A stretch of DNA of 16,235 nt from JBDTSW01 sp039930945 (GTDB taxonomy: Bacteria; Actinomycetota; Thermoleophilia; Solirubrobacterales; 70-9), in NCBI GenBank assembly GCA_039930945.1, contig JBDTSW010000049.1:1-16235 (forward strand), in the 5' to 3' direction. Under the pieces are notes generated by a model that made no database searches, was not told the origin of the DNA, and saw only the letters and a list, made by a program, of their open reading frames with translations. The position numbers and the translations under genes are program-made. The number at the start of each line of letters is the position of its first letter. The first letter of the stretch is position 1. This document shows positions 1 through 7,743 of the stretch, piece after piece.

Positions 1-65
1 GCGAGTTCTTCCAGCTCAACATCGAGGCCCAGAAGGTCACCCGGGAGCTTGGGCTCGACCTCTAG
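1..65 (+). CDS. 3' end of an unidentified gene
   Basis: An open frame enters from the left edge and stops at TAG (63-65). Only 20 residues are visible, ending in EAQKVTRELGLDL, which looks like the end of an amphipathic helix. The codons are GC-rich at third positions, as in a real gene here, and the stop lies 8 bp from the stop of the convergent minus-strand gene. The fragment is too short to name a family. Confidence 0.6.
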   Translation, partial: EFFQLNIEAQKVTRELGLDL

Positions 66-73
66 GAGAGCGC

Positions 74-358
74 TCAGACGGGCGGTGCCTGCGGCTCGCC
101 GCCGACCTCGATCGGCTCGCCGATCACCTCCAGCTCCTCGATGCTCTCGCCGTCTCCCTCGCGGGAGCAGACGATGCGGAAGCGGCCGGTGCCGATCTCG
201 GGGTCGCCGATGATCGGCAGGCCGCGGATCTCCTCCCAGCCGAGGCGCTCGACCTCGAAGGGGTTCATCCGCACCTCCGAGGCCGGAAACGGACAGGTCG
301 AGTTGTGGCGCTCGATCGCCAGGGCAATCGCTTCCAGGTTCTTGGCTTCCGCGCCCAC
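74..358 (-). CDS. Small conserved-looking protein of unknown function (94 aa)
   Basis: I do not recognise a family. The protein is acidic and soluble, with no signal peptide or membrane span. Its N-terminal helix (about 3-20) precedes a single Cys in the string NSTCPFPASEV, followed by a segment around WEEIRGLPIIG and a Glu-rich C-terminus. The start is GTG at 358. A TAGACT hexamer lies 9 nt upstream of it, matching the leaderless pattern of other genes in this window, and there is no Shine-Dalgarno sequence. The reverse strand here has an open frame (141-374), but it is Ser/Pro/Arg-rich and looks like a shadow. I am fairly sure that this is a gene and have no view on its function. Confidence 0.65.
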   Translation of the reverse strand: MGAEAKNLEAIALAIERHNSTCPFPASEVRMNPFEVERLGWEEIRGLPIIGDPEIGTGRFRIVCSREGDGESIEELEVIGEPIEVGGEPQAPPV

Positions 359-373
359 CGCCCGCTCAGTCTA
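359..373 (-). promoter_or_regulatory. Candidate leaderless promoter -10 (TAGACT) of the small unknown gene
   Basis: Read on the minus strand, TAGACT (373-368) is followed by 9 nt and then the GTG start at 358. A -10 hexamer at this distance puts the transcription start at or next to the start codon. I see no convincing -35 box. Confidence 0.45.
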
Positions 374-430
374 GATGCGAACAGCGGCGCGGTCGATCAC
401 CGCCAGAAGTGGGAAGATGCGGCCGCGACG

Positions 431-1903
431 ATGAACCCAGATCGACTCTCCGGCCTCGACTCCTCTTTTCTTCACCTGGAGCGCGGCTCCGCGCACATGC
501 ACGTCGCCTCGACGACCCTGTTCGAGGGCCCGGCGCCCGATTACGACGAGCTTCGCGAGCACATCGCCTCGCGCCTTCACCTCGTCCCCCGCTTCCGCCA
601 GAAGCTGCGCTTCGTCCCCTTCGGCCAAGGCCGCCCGAAATGGGTCGACGATCCCCAGTTCAACCTCGGGTACCACATCCGCCATACGGCCCTCCCCAAG
701 CCCGGCTCCGAGGAGCAACTGCGGACCCTGGCCGCCCGGATCTTCTCCCAGCGCCTCGACCGCTCGAAGCCGGTCTGGGAGATGTGGCTGGTCGACGGTG
801 TCGCCAAGGGCCGCTTCGCGATCGTCACCAAGACCCACCACTGCCTTGTCGACGGCGTCTCGGGGGTTGACATAACCACGGTCCTGTTCGACACCCAGGC
901 CGAGCCCACACCGGTCTCCGACGCACGGCCGTGGGTCCCCCGCCCCGAGCCCAGCCGGGCCGAGCTTCTCGCCGAGGCGATGCTGGAGCGGGCGACCACC
1001 CCCGCCGAGATGGTCCGCGGCGCCCGCGCCATGTTCCGCGCCCCGCGCCAGGCGGCCGCGGTCGCCTTCGACGCCCTCGAGGCCGCCGGCGCCTTCGCCC
1101 GCACCGGCGTCTCCGCTCCCGCCTCCCGGTTCAACGTCCCGATCGGCCCCTATCGCCGCTTTGCCACGGTGACTGCAGACCTCGACCGTTTCAAGGCGAT
1201 CAAGAACGCGCTCGGCGGGACGGTCAACGATGTCGTCCTCACCGTCGTCGCCGGAGCGCTCGGCCGCTACCTGCGCTCGCGCGGACAGGCCACCCAGGAC
1301 CTCGAGCTGCGGGCGCTGGTCCCGATCAGCGTCCGCGCCGGCGACGAGCGCGGGGCACTGGGCAACCGCGTCTCCTCGTTCATGGCACCGCTGCCGGTAT
1401 GGGCCGAGGACCCGCTCGAGCGACTGCGGCGAGTGAGCGAGTCGATGGGCGACCTGAAGGAGTCCAAGCAGGCCGTCGGCGCGACGATGATGACCCAGCT
1501 CACCGACTTCGCCCCGCCGACGATCGCCGGACAGGCCGCCCGCCTGCAGCCCGCGCAGCGCTTCTTCAACCTGGTGGTCACGAACGTTCCCGGGCCGCAG
1601 TTCCCGCTCTATCTGATGGGCCGCCGGCTGCTGGCGATCTATCCGATGGTGCCGCTGGCGCGTCGCCAGGCCGTCTGCTTCGGAATCATGAGCTACGACG
1701 GCCAGGTCAACTTCGGGATCACCGGCGACTACGACGCGATGGCCGACCTCGACTCGCTGGCGGGCGATCTCGAGGCCTCGATCGACGGGCTCGCCAAGGC
1801 GGCCAAGCAGGAGTCCAAGCCCAAGCGCCGCTCCAAGTCGAATGCCAAGCCCGAGCCCGCGACGGCGGTCGAGCCCTCGGGCGCGGGAAGCAACGGGAGG
1901 TAG
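431..1903 (+). CDS. Wax ester synthase/diacylglycerol acyltransferase family (WS/DGAT) protein
   Basis: This family transfers an acyl group from acyl-CoA to a long-chain alcohol or diacylglycerol, giving wax esters or triacylglycerol at the membrane. The 490-residue length is normal for it. The N-terminus has the family signature around LSGLDSSFLHLE (6-17). The catalytic HHxxxDG motif is HHCLVDG (136-142). A later GGTVNDVVL segment matches the conserved NDVVL region, and VVTNVPGPQFPLY precedes the C-terminal subdomain. I chose ATG 431 because homologues begin close to MxxDRLSGLDSSFL; the frame stays open upstream to 305, but that part is not family-like. After about residue 450 there is a Lys/Arg/Ser/Pro-rich tail that could be disordered and membrane-associated. 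The substrate (alcohol or diacylglycerol) cannot be told from sequence. No clear Shine-Dalgarno is seen. Confidence 0.9.
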   Translation: MNPDRLSGLDSSFLHLERGSAHMHVASTTLFEGPAPDYDELREHIASRLHLVPRFRQKLRFVPFGQGRPKWVDDPQFNLGYHIRHTALPKPGSEEQLRTLAARIFSQRLDRSKPVWEMWLVDGVAKGRFAIVTKTHHCLVDGVSGVDITTVLFDTQAEPTPVSDARPWVPRPEPSRAELLAEAMLERATTPAEMVRGARAMFRAPRQAAAVAFDALEAAGAFARTGVSAPASRFNVPIGPYRRFATVTADLDRFKAIKNALGGTVNDVVLTVVAGALGRYLRSRGQATQDLELRALVPISVRAGDERGALGNRVSSFMAPLPVWAEDPLERLRRVSESMGDLKESKQAVGATMMTQLTDFAPPTIAGQAARLQPAQRFFNLVVTNVPGPQFPLYLMGRRLLAIYPMVPLARRQAVCFGIMSYDGQVNFGITGDYDAMADLDSLAGDLEASIDGLAKAAKQESKPKRRSKSNAKPEPATAVEPSGAGSNGR

Positions 1904-2090
1904 GGACCAAGCCGGAGAAGATCGGGCCACACACGTAGCGGCCTCGACGGCTGGGACACGTCGTTCGACCGCAACTCGCCCGAGCGCCAACCTCGACCAC
2001 GAGGGCTGTGGGCTGATCTCGCGGTTCGAGGTGGTCTCCCCCCTGGCTGCACCCGGTTTCGTCGGCGGCCGCTGCCATGCTCGGGGCACG
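1904..2090. other. Intergenic gap between the acyltransferase and channel genes
   Basis: This 187-bp gap separates two plus-strand genes. The channel frame remains open upstream to 1842, but the implied residues are low-complexity and overlap the acyltransferase, so they look non-coding. A weak -10-like CATGCT (2076-2081) sits 9 nt before the channel start. I see no terminator hairpin with a T-tract and no complete RNA gene. Confidence 0.4.
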
Positions 2091-2792
2091 ATGGATCGGC
2101 GGCAGATTCGCCAGGGCCTGGCGCGGCAGGGTTTCAGCGCGCAGCGCCACGGCTACGGCCTGCTGCTGATCCTGATCCTGATCTCGCTCGCATTCCAGCT
2201 CGCGACCACTGGGGGCGACGTGGTGCACGTGGTCACGATCGCCCTTCAAGGTGGGACATTCCTGGCGGCGCTTTGGATCTCGCAGGCACGAACCCGGCTG
2301 CTGCGGGTCGTCAGCGTCCTCACCGTCGCGGTCACGGTGGCCGCGGCAGTCATCCTTTCCGCCGCCGGCGAGGTTGACGACGCCGCCGCCGGGATGGCCA
2401 ACCTGCTGCTCGCGGCCGCGGCGGCGGTGGCAATTGCCCACGGCCTGGTGGTCCACTTCCGCGAGCAGGGCCGGGTGACGGTGCAGACGATGTTCGGCGT
2501 GCTCTGCATCTACCTGCTGATCGGATCCTTCTTCGCCTTCGCCTACGGGGTGATCGACGACCTCGGCTCGCAGCCGTTGTTCGCGCAGATCAGCGGCGGC
2601 ACCAACTCCGACTACCTGTACTTCAGCTTCGCGACGCTGACCACGACGGGCTTCGGCGATCTCACCGCCGCGACGGACCTCGGCCGCTCCCTGGCGATCA
2701 CCGAGGCGCTGATCGGCCAGATCTACATGGTCACGGTGGTGGCGCTGATCGTCGCCAACCTCAGCCGGCCCGGCCCCCGCCCGGTCCGGTGA
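2091..2792 (+). CDS. Ion channel family membrane protein (K+-channel-like pore)
   Basis: This 233-residue protein has about six hydrophobic segments (near 21-38, 43-63, 70-91, 101-122, 132-153 and 205-223). Between the last two lies a pore loop, with TLTTTGFGD at 182-190. That matches the K+-channel selectivity filter (TVGYGD-like) of the Ion_trans_2 type, with GFG in place of GYG. The first four spans lack the regular Arg/Lys ladder of a voltage sensor, and there is no cytoplasmic RCK domain, so gating is unclear. Start ATG 2091 is the first in-frame ATG that leaves a sensible basic N-terminus. The stop overlaps the next gene's start (GTGA, 2789-2792), so translation of the two is probably coupled. 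The pore assignment is firm; K+ selectivity is inferred from the filter. Confidence 0.85.
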   Translation: MDRRQIRQGLARQGFSAQRHGYGLLLILILISLAFQLATTGGDVVHVVTIALQGGTFLAALWISQARTRLLRVVSVLTVAVTVAAAVILSAAGEVDDAAAGMANLLLAAAAAVAIAHGLVVHFREQGRVTVQTMFGVLCIYLLIGSFFAFAYGVIDDLGSQPLFAQISGGTNSDYLYFSFATLTTTGFGDLTAATDLGRSLAITEALIGQIYMVTVVALIVANLSRPGPRPVR

Positions 2793-3979
2793 GCAACGCG
2801 GCCGGGCGAAGCCGCGAGCTGAGGCGCGCAGGGCGCCGGCAGCAGCAGGTGCGCAGGCGGCGCCTGGGCGCCCTCGGCGCAGTCGCCGCGCTCGCCGCCA
2901 TCGCCGGCGCCATCGCCGGCTCGGGAGGCGAGGATGGCCGCCGCCCCGGCGGCGCCGCCCCGATCCCGCCCCAGTGCTCCGGATCGGGCCCCAAGGCCGC
3001 CCGCAGGATGGCAGGGCAACGGATCGTCGTTCGCACCGACGCCAGCCCGGACTCGAAGCTGCTGCGCAGGGCCCGCGCCGGCGAGATCGCCGGGGTGATC
3101 GTCTTCCCGGACACCGGCGAGGACGCCGAAGCCGTGCGCGCAGGCGTCAAGCGCCTGCAGGCGGCCGCGGCCGAGGGCGGCCAGCCGTCGCTGGTGGTCT
3201 CCACCGATCAGGAGGGCGGCGCCGTCAAGCGCTTCCTCGAGGCCCCTCCCCAGCGATCCCCCGCTCAGCTCGCCCTCGACGGAGACGGCGGCGACGCGCA
3301 GCTCGAGGGCAAGGCAACCGGCACCTTCCTCGCCGGCCTCGGGATCAACGTCGACCTGGCGCCGGTGCTCGACGTCCCCACCTCGACCGAGTCGGTCGTC
3401 CACTCGCGGGCGTTCGGCTCGACGCCCGAGCGTGTCGCCAACCTCGGCCTGCGGTTTGCCGCCGGCCTCGAGAAGGGAGGCGTCCGCGCCACCGCCAAGC
3501 ACTTCCCGGGCCTGGGACGCTCGACGATCAACACCGACCTCGGCCCCAGCCAGATCGACGCCTCGCGCCGCGACCTGCGCCAGGATCTGGCGCCCTTCGA
3601 GGAGGCGATAGCGCAGGGGATCCCACTGATCATGGTCGGGACCGCCTCCTATCCCGAGCTCGGCGCGAAGGCGCCGGCGGCGCTCGATCCGGCGATCGTG
3701 CAGGGACTGCTGCGCGATCGGCTCGGCTTCCAGGGGGTGGCGATCAGCGACGACCTCCAGGCCGGGGCGATCGACGCCTCCTACACGTCGGCTGAGGCCG
3801 CGATCGCTGGCGCGGCGGCCGGGATGGACCTGTTGTTGTTCGCCGGCGACGCGGCGCCGGGCGTGCTCGGCCCGCTGGCCGCGGCGATCTCGGGGGGCAA
3901 GGTCGAGATCGAGGCGGCGCGCGCCGCCTGCACCCGGGTCGTGGCGCTGCGAGAGCGCCTCGGTCCGCCGGCGGGGTGA
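2789..3979 (+). CDS. GH3-family glycosidase-like protein (NagZ-related), membrane-anchored
   Basis: GH3 enzymes of the NagZ branch remove N-acetylglucosamine from cell-wall fragments. This 396-residue protein has a very basic N-terminus, then one hydrophobic stretch (about 27-44) without a lipobox Cys, consistent with a signal anchor. The TIM-barrel follows: VVSTDQEGG (136-144), INVDLAPVLD (186-195), KHFPGLGRS (237-245) and AISDDL (318-323), the last carrying the expected Asp nucleophile. The loop that normally reads KHFPGHGD(T)xxDSH is altered. The His of HG is Leu, the following Asp is Arg, and the Asp-Ser-His dyad is Asn-Thr-Asp (248-250). Fold and family are secure; activity and substrate are not. 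The start is GTG 2789 inside the stop of the channel gene. The stop lies 7 bp from the convergent metalloprotease stop. Confidence 0.85.
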   Translation: MSNAAGRSRELRRAGRRQQQVRRRRLGALGAVAALAAIAGAIAGSGGEDGRRPGGAAPIPPQCSGSGPKAARRMAGQRIVVRTDASPDSKLLRRARAGEIAGVIVFPDTGEDAEAVRAGVKRLQAAAAEGGQPSLVVSTDQEGGAVKRFLEAPPQRSPAQLALDGDGGDAQLEGKATGTFLAGLGINVDLAPVLDVPTSTESVVHSRAFGSTPERVANLGLRFAAGLEKGGVRATAKHFPGLGRSTINTDLGPSQIDASRRDLRQDLAPFEEAIAQGIPLIMVGTASYPELGAKAPAALDPAIVQGLLRDRLGFQGVAISDDLQAGAIDASYTSAEAAIAGAAAGMDLLLFAGDAAPGVLGPLAAAISGGKVEIEAARAACTRVVALRERLGPPAG

Positions 3980-3986
3980 GCGGCGG

Positions 3987-5492
3987 CTACGGGGCGCGAA
4001 CGAGCTTCAGCTTGTACTGCTGGTCGTCGCGCTTGTAGCGGCCCGAGCCCTTGACCCGGGCGTCGGCGTTGACGGCCATCGCGGTCACCCGCCCGTAGGT
4101 GTCGCCGGTCAGGGTCGCCCCGCCGGAGCCGCCGGCGGAGAGGACGCTGGTATCCGTCTCGAGGTCTGGGCTCTGGGCGTTGCCCCTGCGCCCAATCAGG
4201 CTGAGTCCGCTTCTGGTGCCGTCCGGCGCCTTCACCCTCAGCTCGAGAGCCTCGTCGGCGAGGTTCGGAGCCACGTCCACGAGCGCGTAGGCGAGGTGGT
4301 CGAGCGTGATCTTGCGGGTCTTGTTCAGCTTCAGTCGCTTGCCGACGCGCTTCATCCCGGGGTGATCTGCGGCGTCGGGATAGACGGCGGGCAGCCCTCG
4401 CCACTCCGCGGTGGACTCGGCGAAGAAGACGAACTCCTCGGCGAGTTCGGCGAACGGGCTTCCCGCGCCCCCGAGGGCGTCGTCGTAGGCGGCGACCGAG
4501 ACGTGCGGCGGCGCGACCGAGTCAGACGCGGCCCAGGCGTCGCGGACGACGGCAGGATCACCGGTCTCGGCGAGGTAGTGGTTCCAGACCGCGGCGCCGT
4601 AGATCTTCAGGCCGCTGCCGGAGTTGGCGGTGAGCGGGACCATCGACTTCCTGGCGTAGAACGGGAGGTAGTTGACGTAGTCGTCGATCTCCTCGTAGAC
4701 CTCGTCCTCCATCCAGGTCGCGGTGGACTCGAACATCCACAGGTCCTCCTGGCTGTCGTAGGCGAACTGCAGCACGTGGTTGTACTCGTGTGCCATCGTC
4801 ACCTGCATTGCGTCGATCGCGGTGAACCCGGGGGGCGAGGCAAGCCGCTCGTAGTCGTCGTCGAGCACCAGGTAGGCCTGCTTGGCGGTGGCAGACCCCT
4901 GGCCCTCGTCCGGGGACGCATACCCGTAGTAGCGGTTGTCGATGTCCAGGAGGTAGATGTCGGTCTCGCCTCCGCCGCCGCGGATGCCGTCGGGGACCGG
5001 GGCAACCCAGTCGAGCGTGGCGTTCTCGACGCCGTACGAGTCGGCGGCGCTGTCCAACACCTCCTCGACGTAGTCGGGCACGCCGGGCATCCCATTCGTG
5101 TCATCGGGCTCGGGGGCGTCCTTGCCCATCTCCACCCAGTGGACGCAGAAGTTGCTGTCGCAGAGGGGCGACTGCTCGGCCTCGGGGACGGTGAATCCGT
5201 GGCCGTAGCGGTCGTCGGGGCCGTCGTCGGGCCGGGCGAGGATCTCGTTGGCGACGCGGCGCTCGCTGCCTTCGAGGTCGGGGATCGCCTGGGAGAGCTT
5301 CACCAGGACGAGCGTCAGCTCCCGCGAGGGCGTCACGGCAGGCTCGGCGAGCGCATTCTTGGCCTCGCCGAGCACGGCCTCGGCGCGGGCCTCTGCCGCG
5401 CTGGTGATGTCGGCCGGCTCGCCGGCGAGCGCGGGTGACGGGAGCCCGGCGCAGGCGGCGGCGGCAATGCAGACTGCAATCCGAAAGCTCAT
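3987..5492 (-). CDS. Secreted metalloprotease-like protein (resembles the MXAN_6640 family)
   Basis: The 501-residue protein starts with a typical Sec signal peptide (hydrophobic 4-16, likely cleavage after ALA at 23). A propeptide-like region precedes a Ca2+-site-like stretch, DTNGMPGVPDYVEEV (131-145). The zinc motif HEYNH is at 235-239, and FESTATWMEDEVY (254-266) follows. This is the HExxH plus downstream Glu arrangement of gluzincin metalloproteases, with Glu255 the probable third ligand. I recall this layout from the 'MXAN_6640 family putative metalloprotease' group; that name is a memory-based match. The C-terminal ~130 residues look beta-rich, like an accessory domain. ATG 5492 was chosen because a signal peptide starts there and a strong ribosome site lies upstream. 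It would act outside the cytoplasm; the substrate is unknown. Confidence 0.8.
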   Translation of the reverse strand: MSFRIAVCIAAAACAGLPSPALAGEPADITSAAEARAEAVLGEAKNALAEPAVTPSRELTLVLVKLSQAIPDLEGSERRVANEILARPDDGPDDRYGHGFTVPEAEQSPLCDSNFCVHWVEMGKDAPEPDDTNGMPGVPDYVEEVLDSAADSYGVENATLDWVAPVPDGIRGGGGETDIYLLDIDNRYYGYASPDEGQGSATAKQAYLVLDDDYERLASPPGFTAIDAMQVTMAHEYNHVLQFAYDSQEDLWMFESTATWMEDEVYEEIDDYVNYLPFYARKSMVPLTANSGSGLKIYGAAVWNHYLAETGDPAVVRDAWAASDSVAPPHVSVAAYDDALGGAGSPFAELAEEFVFFAESTAEWRGLPAVYPDAADHPGMKRVGKRLKLNKTRKITLDHLAYALVDVAPNLADEALELRVKAPDGTRSGLSLIGRRGNAQSPDLETDTSVLSAGGSGGATLTGDTYGRVTAMAVNADARVKGSGRYKRDDQQYKLKLVRAP

Positions 5493-5498
5493 CGTCGT

Positions 5499-5508
5499 CC
5501 CCCCTTCC
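5499..5508 (-). promoter_or_regulatory. Strong ribosome binding site of the metalloprotease gene
   Basis: On the minus strand, GGAAGGGGGG lies about 6-8 nt before ATG 5492. It decides the start over the in-frame upstream extension to 5561. Most neighbouring operon-leading genes lack such a site. Confidence 0.7.
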
Positions 5509-5574
5509 AACCCACGATAGAGACAACGGTGTCGGTAGCCCCGCGCCAGGCGCGGCGACAACGCCCTTGCCCGC

Positions 5575-5587
5575 GATACTTGGACGG
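5575..5587 (+). promoter_or_regulatory. Candidate leaderless -10 (GATACT) of nadE
   Basis: GATACT (5575-5580) matches the -10 consensus at four of six positions and is followed by 7 nt and then ATG 5588. No Shine-Dalgarno is present. It lies in the 95-bp divergent gap with the metalloprotease gene. It is weaker than the TAGnCT examples elsewhere in the window. Confidence 0.35.
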
Positions 5588-7291
5588 ATGACCGACGCAG
5601 TCCAGCTCAGGGTCGCCCTCGCCCAGGTCAACACGACCGTCGGCAACATCGAGGGCAACGCCGCCCTGGTCGCGGAGTGGATCGCCCGTGCCCGCGAGGC
5701 TGGGGCTCACCTGGTCGTCTTCCCCGAGCAGACGCTCCCCGGCTACCCGGCCGAGGACCTCTGGCTCAAGCGCCACTTCATCGATGACGGGCGCGAGGCG
5801 CTGGAGGCGCTCGCCCGCGAGGCCTCCGAGATCGTCGCCCTGGTCGGCTTCGCCGAGCTCGGAGAGAGCGCGGTCCACAACTCCGCTGCGATCCTGGCCG
5901 CGGGCGAGATCCAGGGGGTCTATCGCAAGGCCCTGCTGCCCAACTACGGGGTCTTCGACGAGCGCCGCTACTTCGAGCCCGGCACCAGCCCGGCGCTGAT
6001 CGAGCTCAACGGGGCGCTCGTCGGGCTCACCATCTGCGAGGACATCTGGTTCAAGGGCCCGCCCGCCTCCGAGGAGACGAGGGCCGGCGCCAGCCTGATC
6101 GTCAACCCCTCCGCCTCGCCCTATCAGCGCGGCAAGGGCGCCCTGCGCGAGGCGATGTTGGTCGAACGGGCGGCCGAGACGGGCGCCGCCTTCGCGCTCT
6201 GCAACCTGGTCGGCGGCCAGGACGAACTCGTCTTCGACGGCCACAGCCTGGTCGTCTCGGCCTCCGGTCAGCTGCTGGCACGGGGGCCGCAGTTCGACCA
6301 GGCGCTCGTCGTCTGCGACCTCGAGCTTGGCGCCATCGAGCCCGCCGAGGGCGCGCGCGTTCACACCCTGGCGCGACTCGACCCCTCCCCCAAGCCGTCC
6401 GGCCCCGCCAGCGAGCCCGCGCCGACCCTCGGCGACGAGGCCGAGATCTACGCGGCCCTGGTAACCGGGGTCCGCGACTACGTCTTCAAGAACGGCTTCG
6501 AGCGCGCTCTGGTCGCGGTCTCGGGCGGGATCGACTCCGCGCTCGTGGCGATGGTGGCGACCGACGCCCTCGGCCCCGACCGGCTCACCTGCGTGGTCAT
6601 GCCCTCGCCCCATTCCAGCCTCCAGACCCAGGCCGACGCGCGCACGATCGCCGCCAACCTCGGGACCGAGCTGATCGAGATCCCGATCGAGGACGCGATG
6701 GAGGCCTACGGCGAGCTGCTGGCGGGAGTCGAGGGTGCCGGTGGAAGCGATGCCGCCGCGGGCCTCGCGGCCGAGAACCTGCAGGCGCGCATCCGCGGCA
6801 ACCTGATCATGGCGCTCTCCAACCGCAGCGGCTGGCTGGTGCTCACCACCGGCAATAAGAGCGAGCACTCTGTCGGCTACGCGACGCTCTACGGGGACAT
6901 GGCGGGCGGCTTCTCGGTGCTCAAGGACGTGCCGAAGACGCTCGTCTACAGGCTGGTCCGCCACCGCAACGACGTCGCCGGCCGTGAGCTGGTGCCGGCT
7001 GCGGTGATCGACCGGGCTCCCTCTGCCGAGCTTCGGCCGGACCAGCGCGACGAGGACTCGCTACCCCCCTACGAGGTCCTCGACCGCATCCTCGAGGCCT
7101 ACGTCGAGGAGGATCGTGGCCGCGAGCAGATGATCGCCGACGGGCTCCCGGCCGAGGTCGTCGACGAGGTGATCGCGCTGGTCGACCGCGCCGAGTACAA
7201 GCGCCGCCAGGCGCCGCCCGGGATCAAGATCACCCCCCGCGCCTTCGGCCGCGACCGGCGGATGCCGATTACCAACCGCTACCGAGGCTAG
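5588..7291 (+). CDS. nadE: Glutamine-dependent NAD+ synthetase
   Basis: The enzyme converts deamido-NAD+ to NAD+ with ATP, using ammonia released from glutamine, in the cytoplasm. This 567-residue protein has both domains. The N-terminal nitrilase-like glutaminase domain shows the Glu-Lys-Cys triad: Glu47 (VVFPEQT), Lys114 (YRKALLPNYGVFDE) and Cys150 (LTICEDIW). The C-terminal adenine-nucleotide alpha-hydrolase domain begins near 285 and carries the PP-loop SGGIDS (312-317). It also has the later TTGNKSEHSVGYATLYGD segment that contacts substrate. The length matches the shorter two-domain type, not the ~680-residue mycobacterial type. Start ATG 5588 gives the canonical beginning LRVALAQVN. 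Its stop overlaps the stop of the thioesterase gene on the opposite strand by the palindrome CTAG. Confidence 0.97.
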   Translation: MTDAVQLRVALAQVNTTVGNIEGNAALVAEWIARAREAGAHLVVFPEQTLPGYPAEDLWLKRHFIDDGREALEALAREASEIVALVGFAELGESAVHNSAAILAAGEIQGVYRKALLPNYGVFDERRYFEPGTSPALIELNGALVGLTICEDIWFKGPPASEETRAGASLIVNPSASPYQRGKGALREAMLVERAAETGAAFALCNLVGGQDELVFDGHSLVVSASGQLLARGPQFDQALVVCDLELGAIEPAEGARVHTLARLDPSPKPSGPASEPAPTLGDEAEIYAALVTGVRDYVFKNGFERALVAVSGGIDSALVAMVATDALGPDRLTCVVMPSPHSSLQTQADARTIAANLGTELIEIPIEDAMEAYGELLAGVEGAGGSDAAAGLAAENLQARIRGNLIMALSNRSGWLVLTTGNKSEHSVGYATLYGDMAGGFSVLKDVPKTLVYRLVRHRNDVAGRELVPAAVIDRAPSAELRPDQRDEDSLPPYEVLDRILEAYVEEDRGREQMIADGLPAEVVDEVIALVDRAEYKRRQAPPGIKITPRAFGRDRRMPITNRYRG

Positions 7292-7704
7292 GGCGCCTGC
7301 CCGGGGCGTGGCCTGACGGCGACGCTGATCCGCGCCAGGGCGCACAGGCGACCCTGGTCGTCGGTCAGCTCGACGTCCCAGACCCACGTCGTCCGCCCCG
7401 TGTGGCGCGCCCGGGCGACGGCGTTGACGTGCCCGGCGTCGATCGGGCGCAGGAAGGAGGCGTTGTTGGACTGGCCCATCGCGATCATCCCCTGGGCGGC
7501 GACGGCGGCGTATGTGGCCGCCGAGCAGACGCTCTCGGTCAGAGCCGCGTAAACGCCGCCGTGGACGATCCCGAACGGCTGGCGAAGCGCGTCGGTAACC
7601 GCGACCCTCCCGTGCGCCTCACCCGGAACGCTCTTCAGGTACTCGATCCCCAGCAGCTCGCTGAAGCCGTCGATACCCGTGCTCTTGCCGTCCGCCGCCG
7701 CCAT
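7288..7704 (-). CDS. Hotdog-fold acyl-CoA thioesterase (PaaI/YdiI-like)
   Basis: This 138-residue protein has the single hotdog domain of the PaaI/4HBT superfamily, which hydrolyses acyl- or aryl-CoA thioesters. The signature GIVHGGVYAALTES (45-58) has the helix-start HGG (48-50) and Glu57 in the position of the catalytic carboxylate of YdiI/MenI-type enzymes (1,4-dihydroxy-2-naphthoyl-CoA hydrolases). The segment ASFLRPI (82-88) matches the family's NFLRP-like strand. No menaquinone or phenylacetate genes are nearby, so the substrate is open. The gene is divergent from the HTH/RskA-like gene with 53 bp between starts, and a TAGCCT hexamer sits 8 nt upstream of its ATG. Its stop shares CTAG with nadE. 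Confidence 0.88.
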   Translation of the reverse strand: MAAADGKSTGIDGFSELLGIEYLKSVPGEAHGRVAVTDALRQPFGIVHGGVYAALTESVCSAATYAAVAAQGMIAMGQSNNASFLRPIDAGHVNAVARARHTGRTTWVWDVELTDDQGRLCALARISVAVRPRPGQAP

Positions 7705-7718
7705 CGGCCGTCAGGCTA
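7705..7718 (-). promoter_or_regulatory. Candidate leaderless -10 (TAGCCT) of the thioesterase gene
   Basis: On the minus strand, TAGCCT (7718-7713) is followed by 8 nt and then ATG at 7704. The same hexamer and spacing recur before proS. No Shine-Dalgarno and no clear -35 box are seen. Confidence 0.5.
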
Positions 7719-7743
7719 GCGAGGGCCGGCGAGGGAGAGACCG

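Noticed and set aside
2015..2060. GGTTCGA (2023-2029), resembling a tRNA T-loop
   Set aside because: I could not build a cloverleaf with acceptor, D and anticodon stems around it on either strand.
371..2089. 572-codon open frame on the minus strand opposite the acyltransferase
   Set aside because: It is antisense to a gene with clear WS/DGAT motifs; the product is Gly/Arg/Asp-rich without domain features, as expected in GC-rich DNA.
1842..2090. N-terminal extension of the ion channel
   Set aside because: The extra 83 residues are low-complexity and overlap the acyltransferase; ATG 2091 gives a normal channel N-terminus.
4296..5438. 380-codon plus-strand frame opposite the metalloprotease
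   Set aside because: Val/Gly-rich repetitive composition; the other strand has a signal peptide, ribosome site and zinc motif.
5489..6964. 491-codon minus-strand frame opposite nadE
   Set aside because: Shadow of a fully motif-supported nadE.
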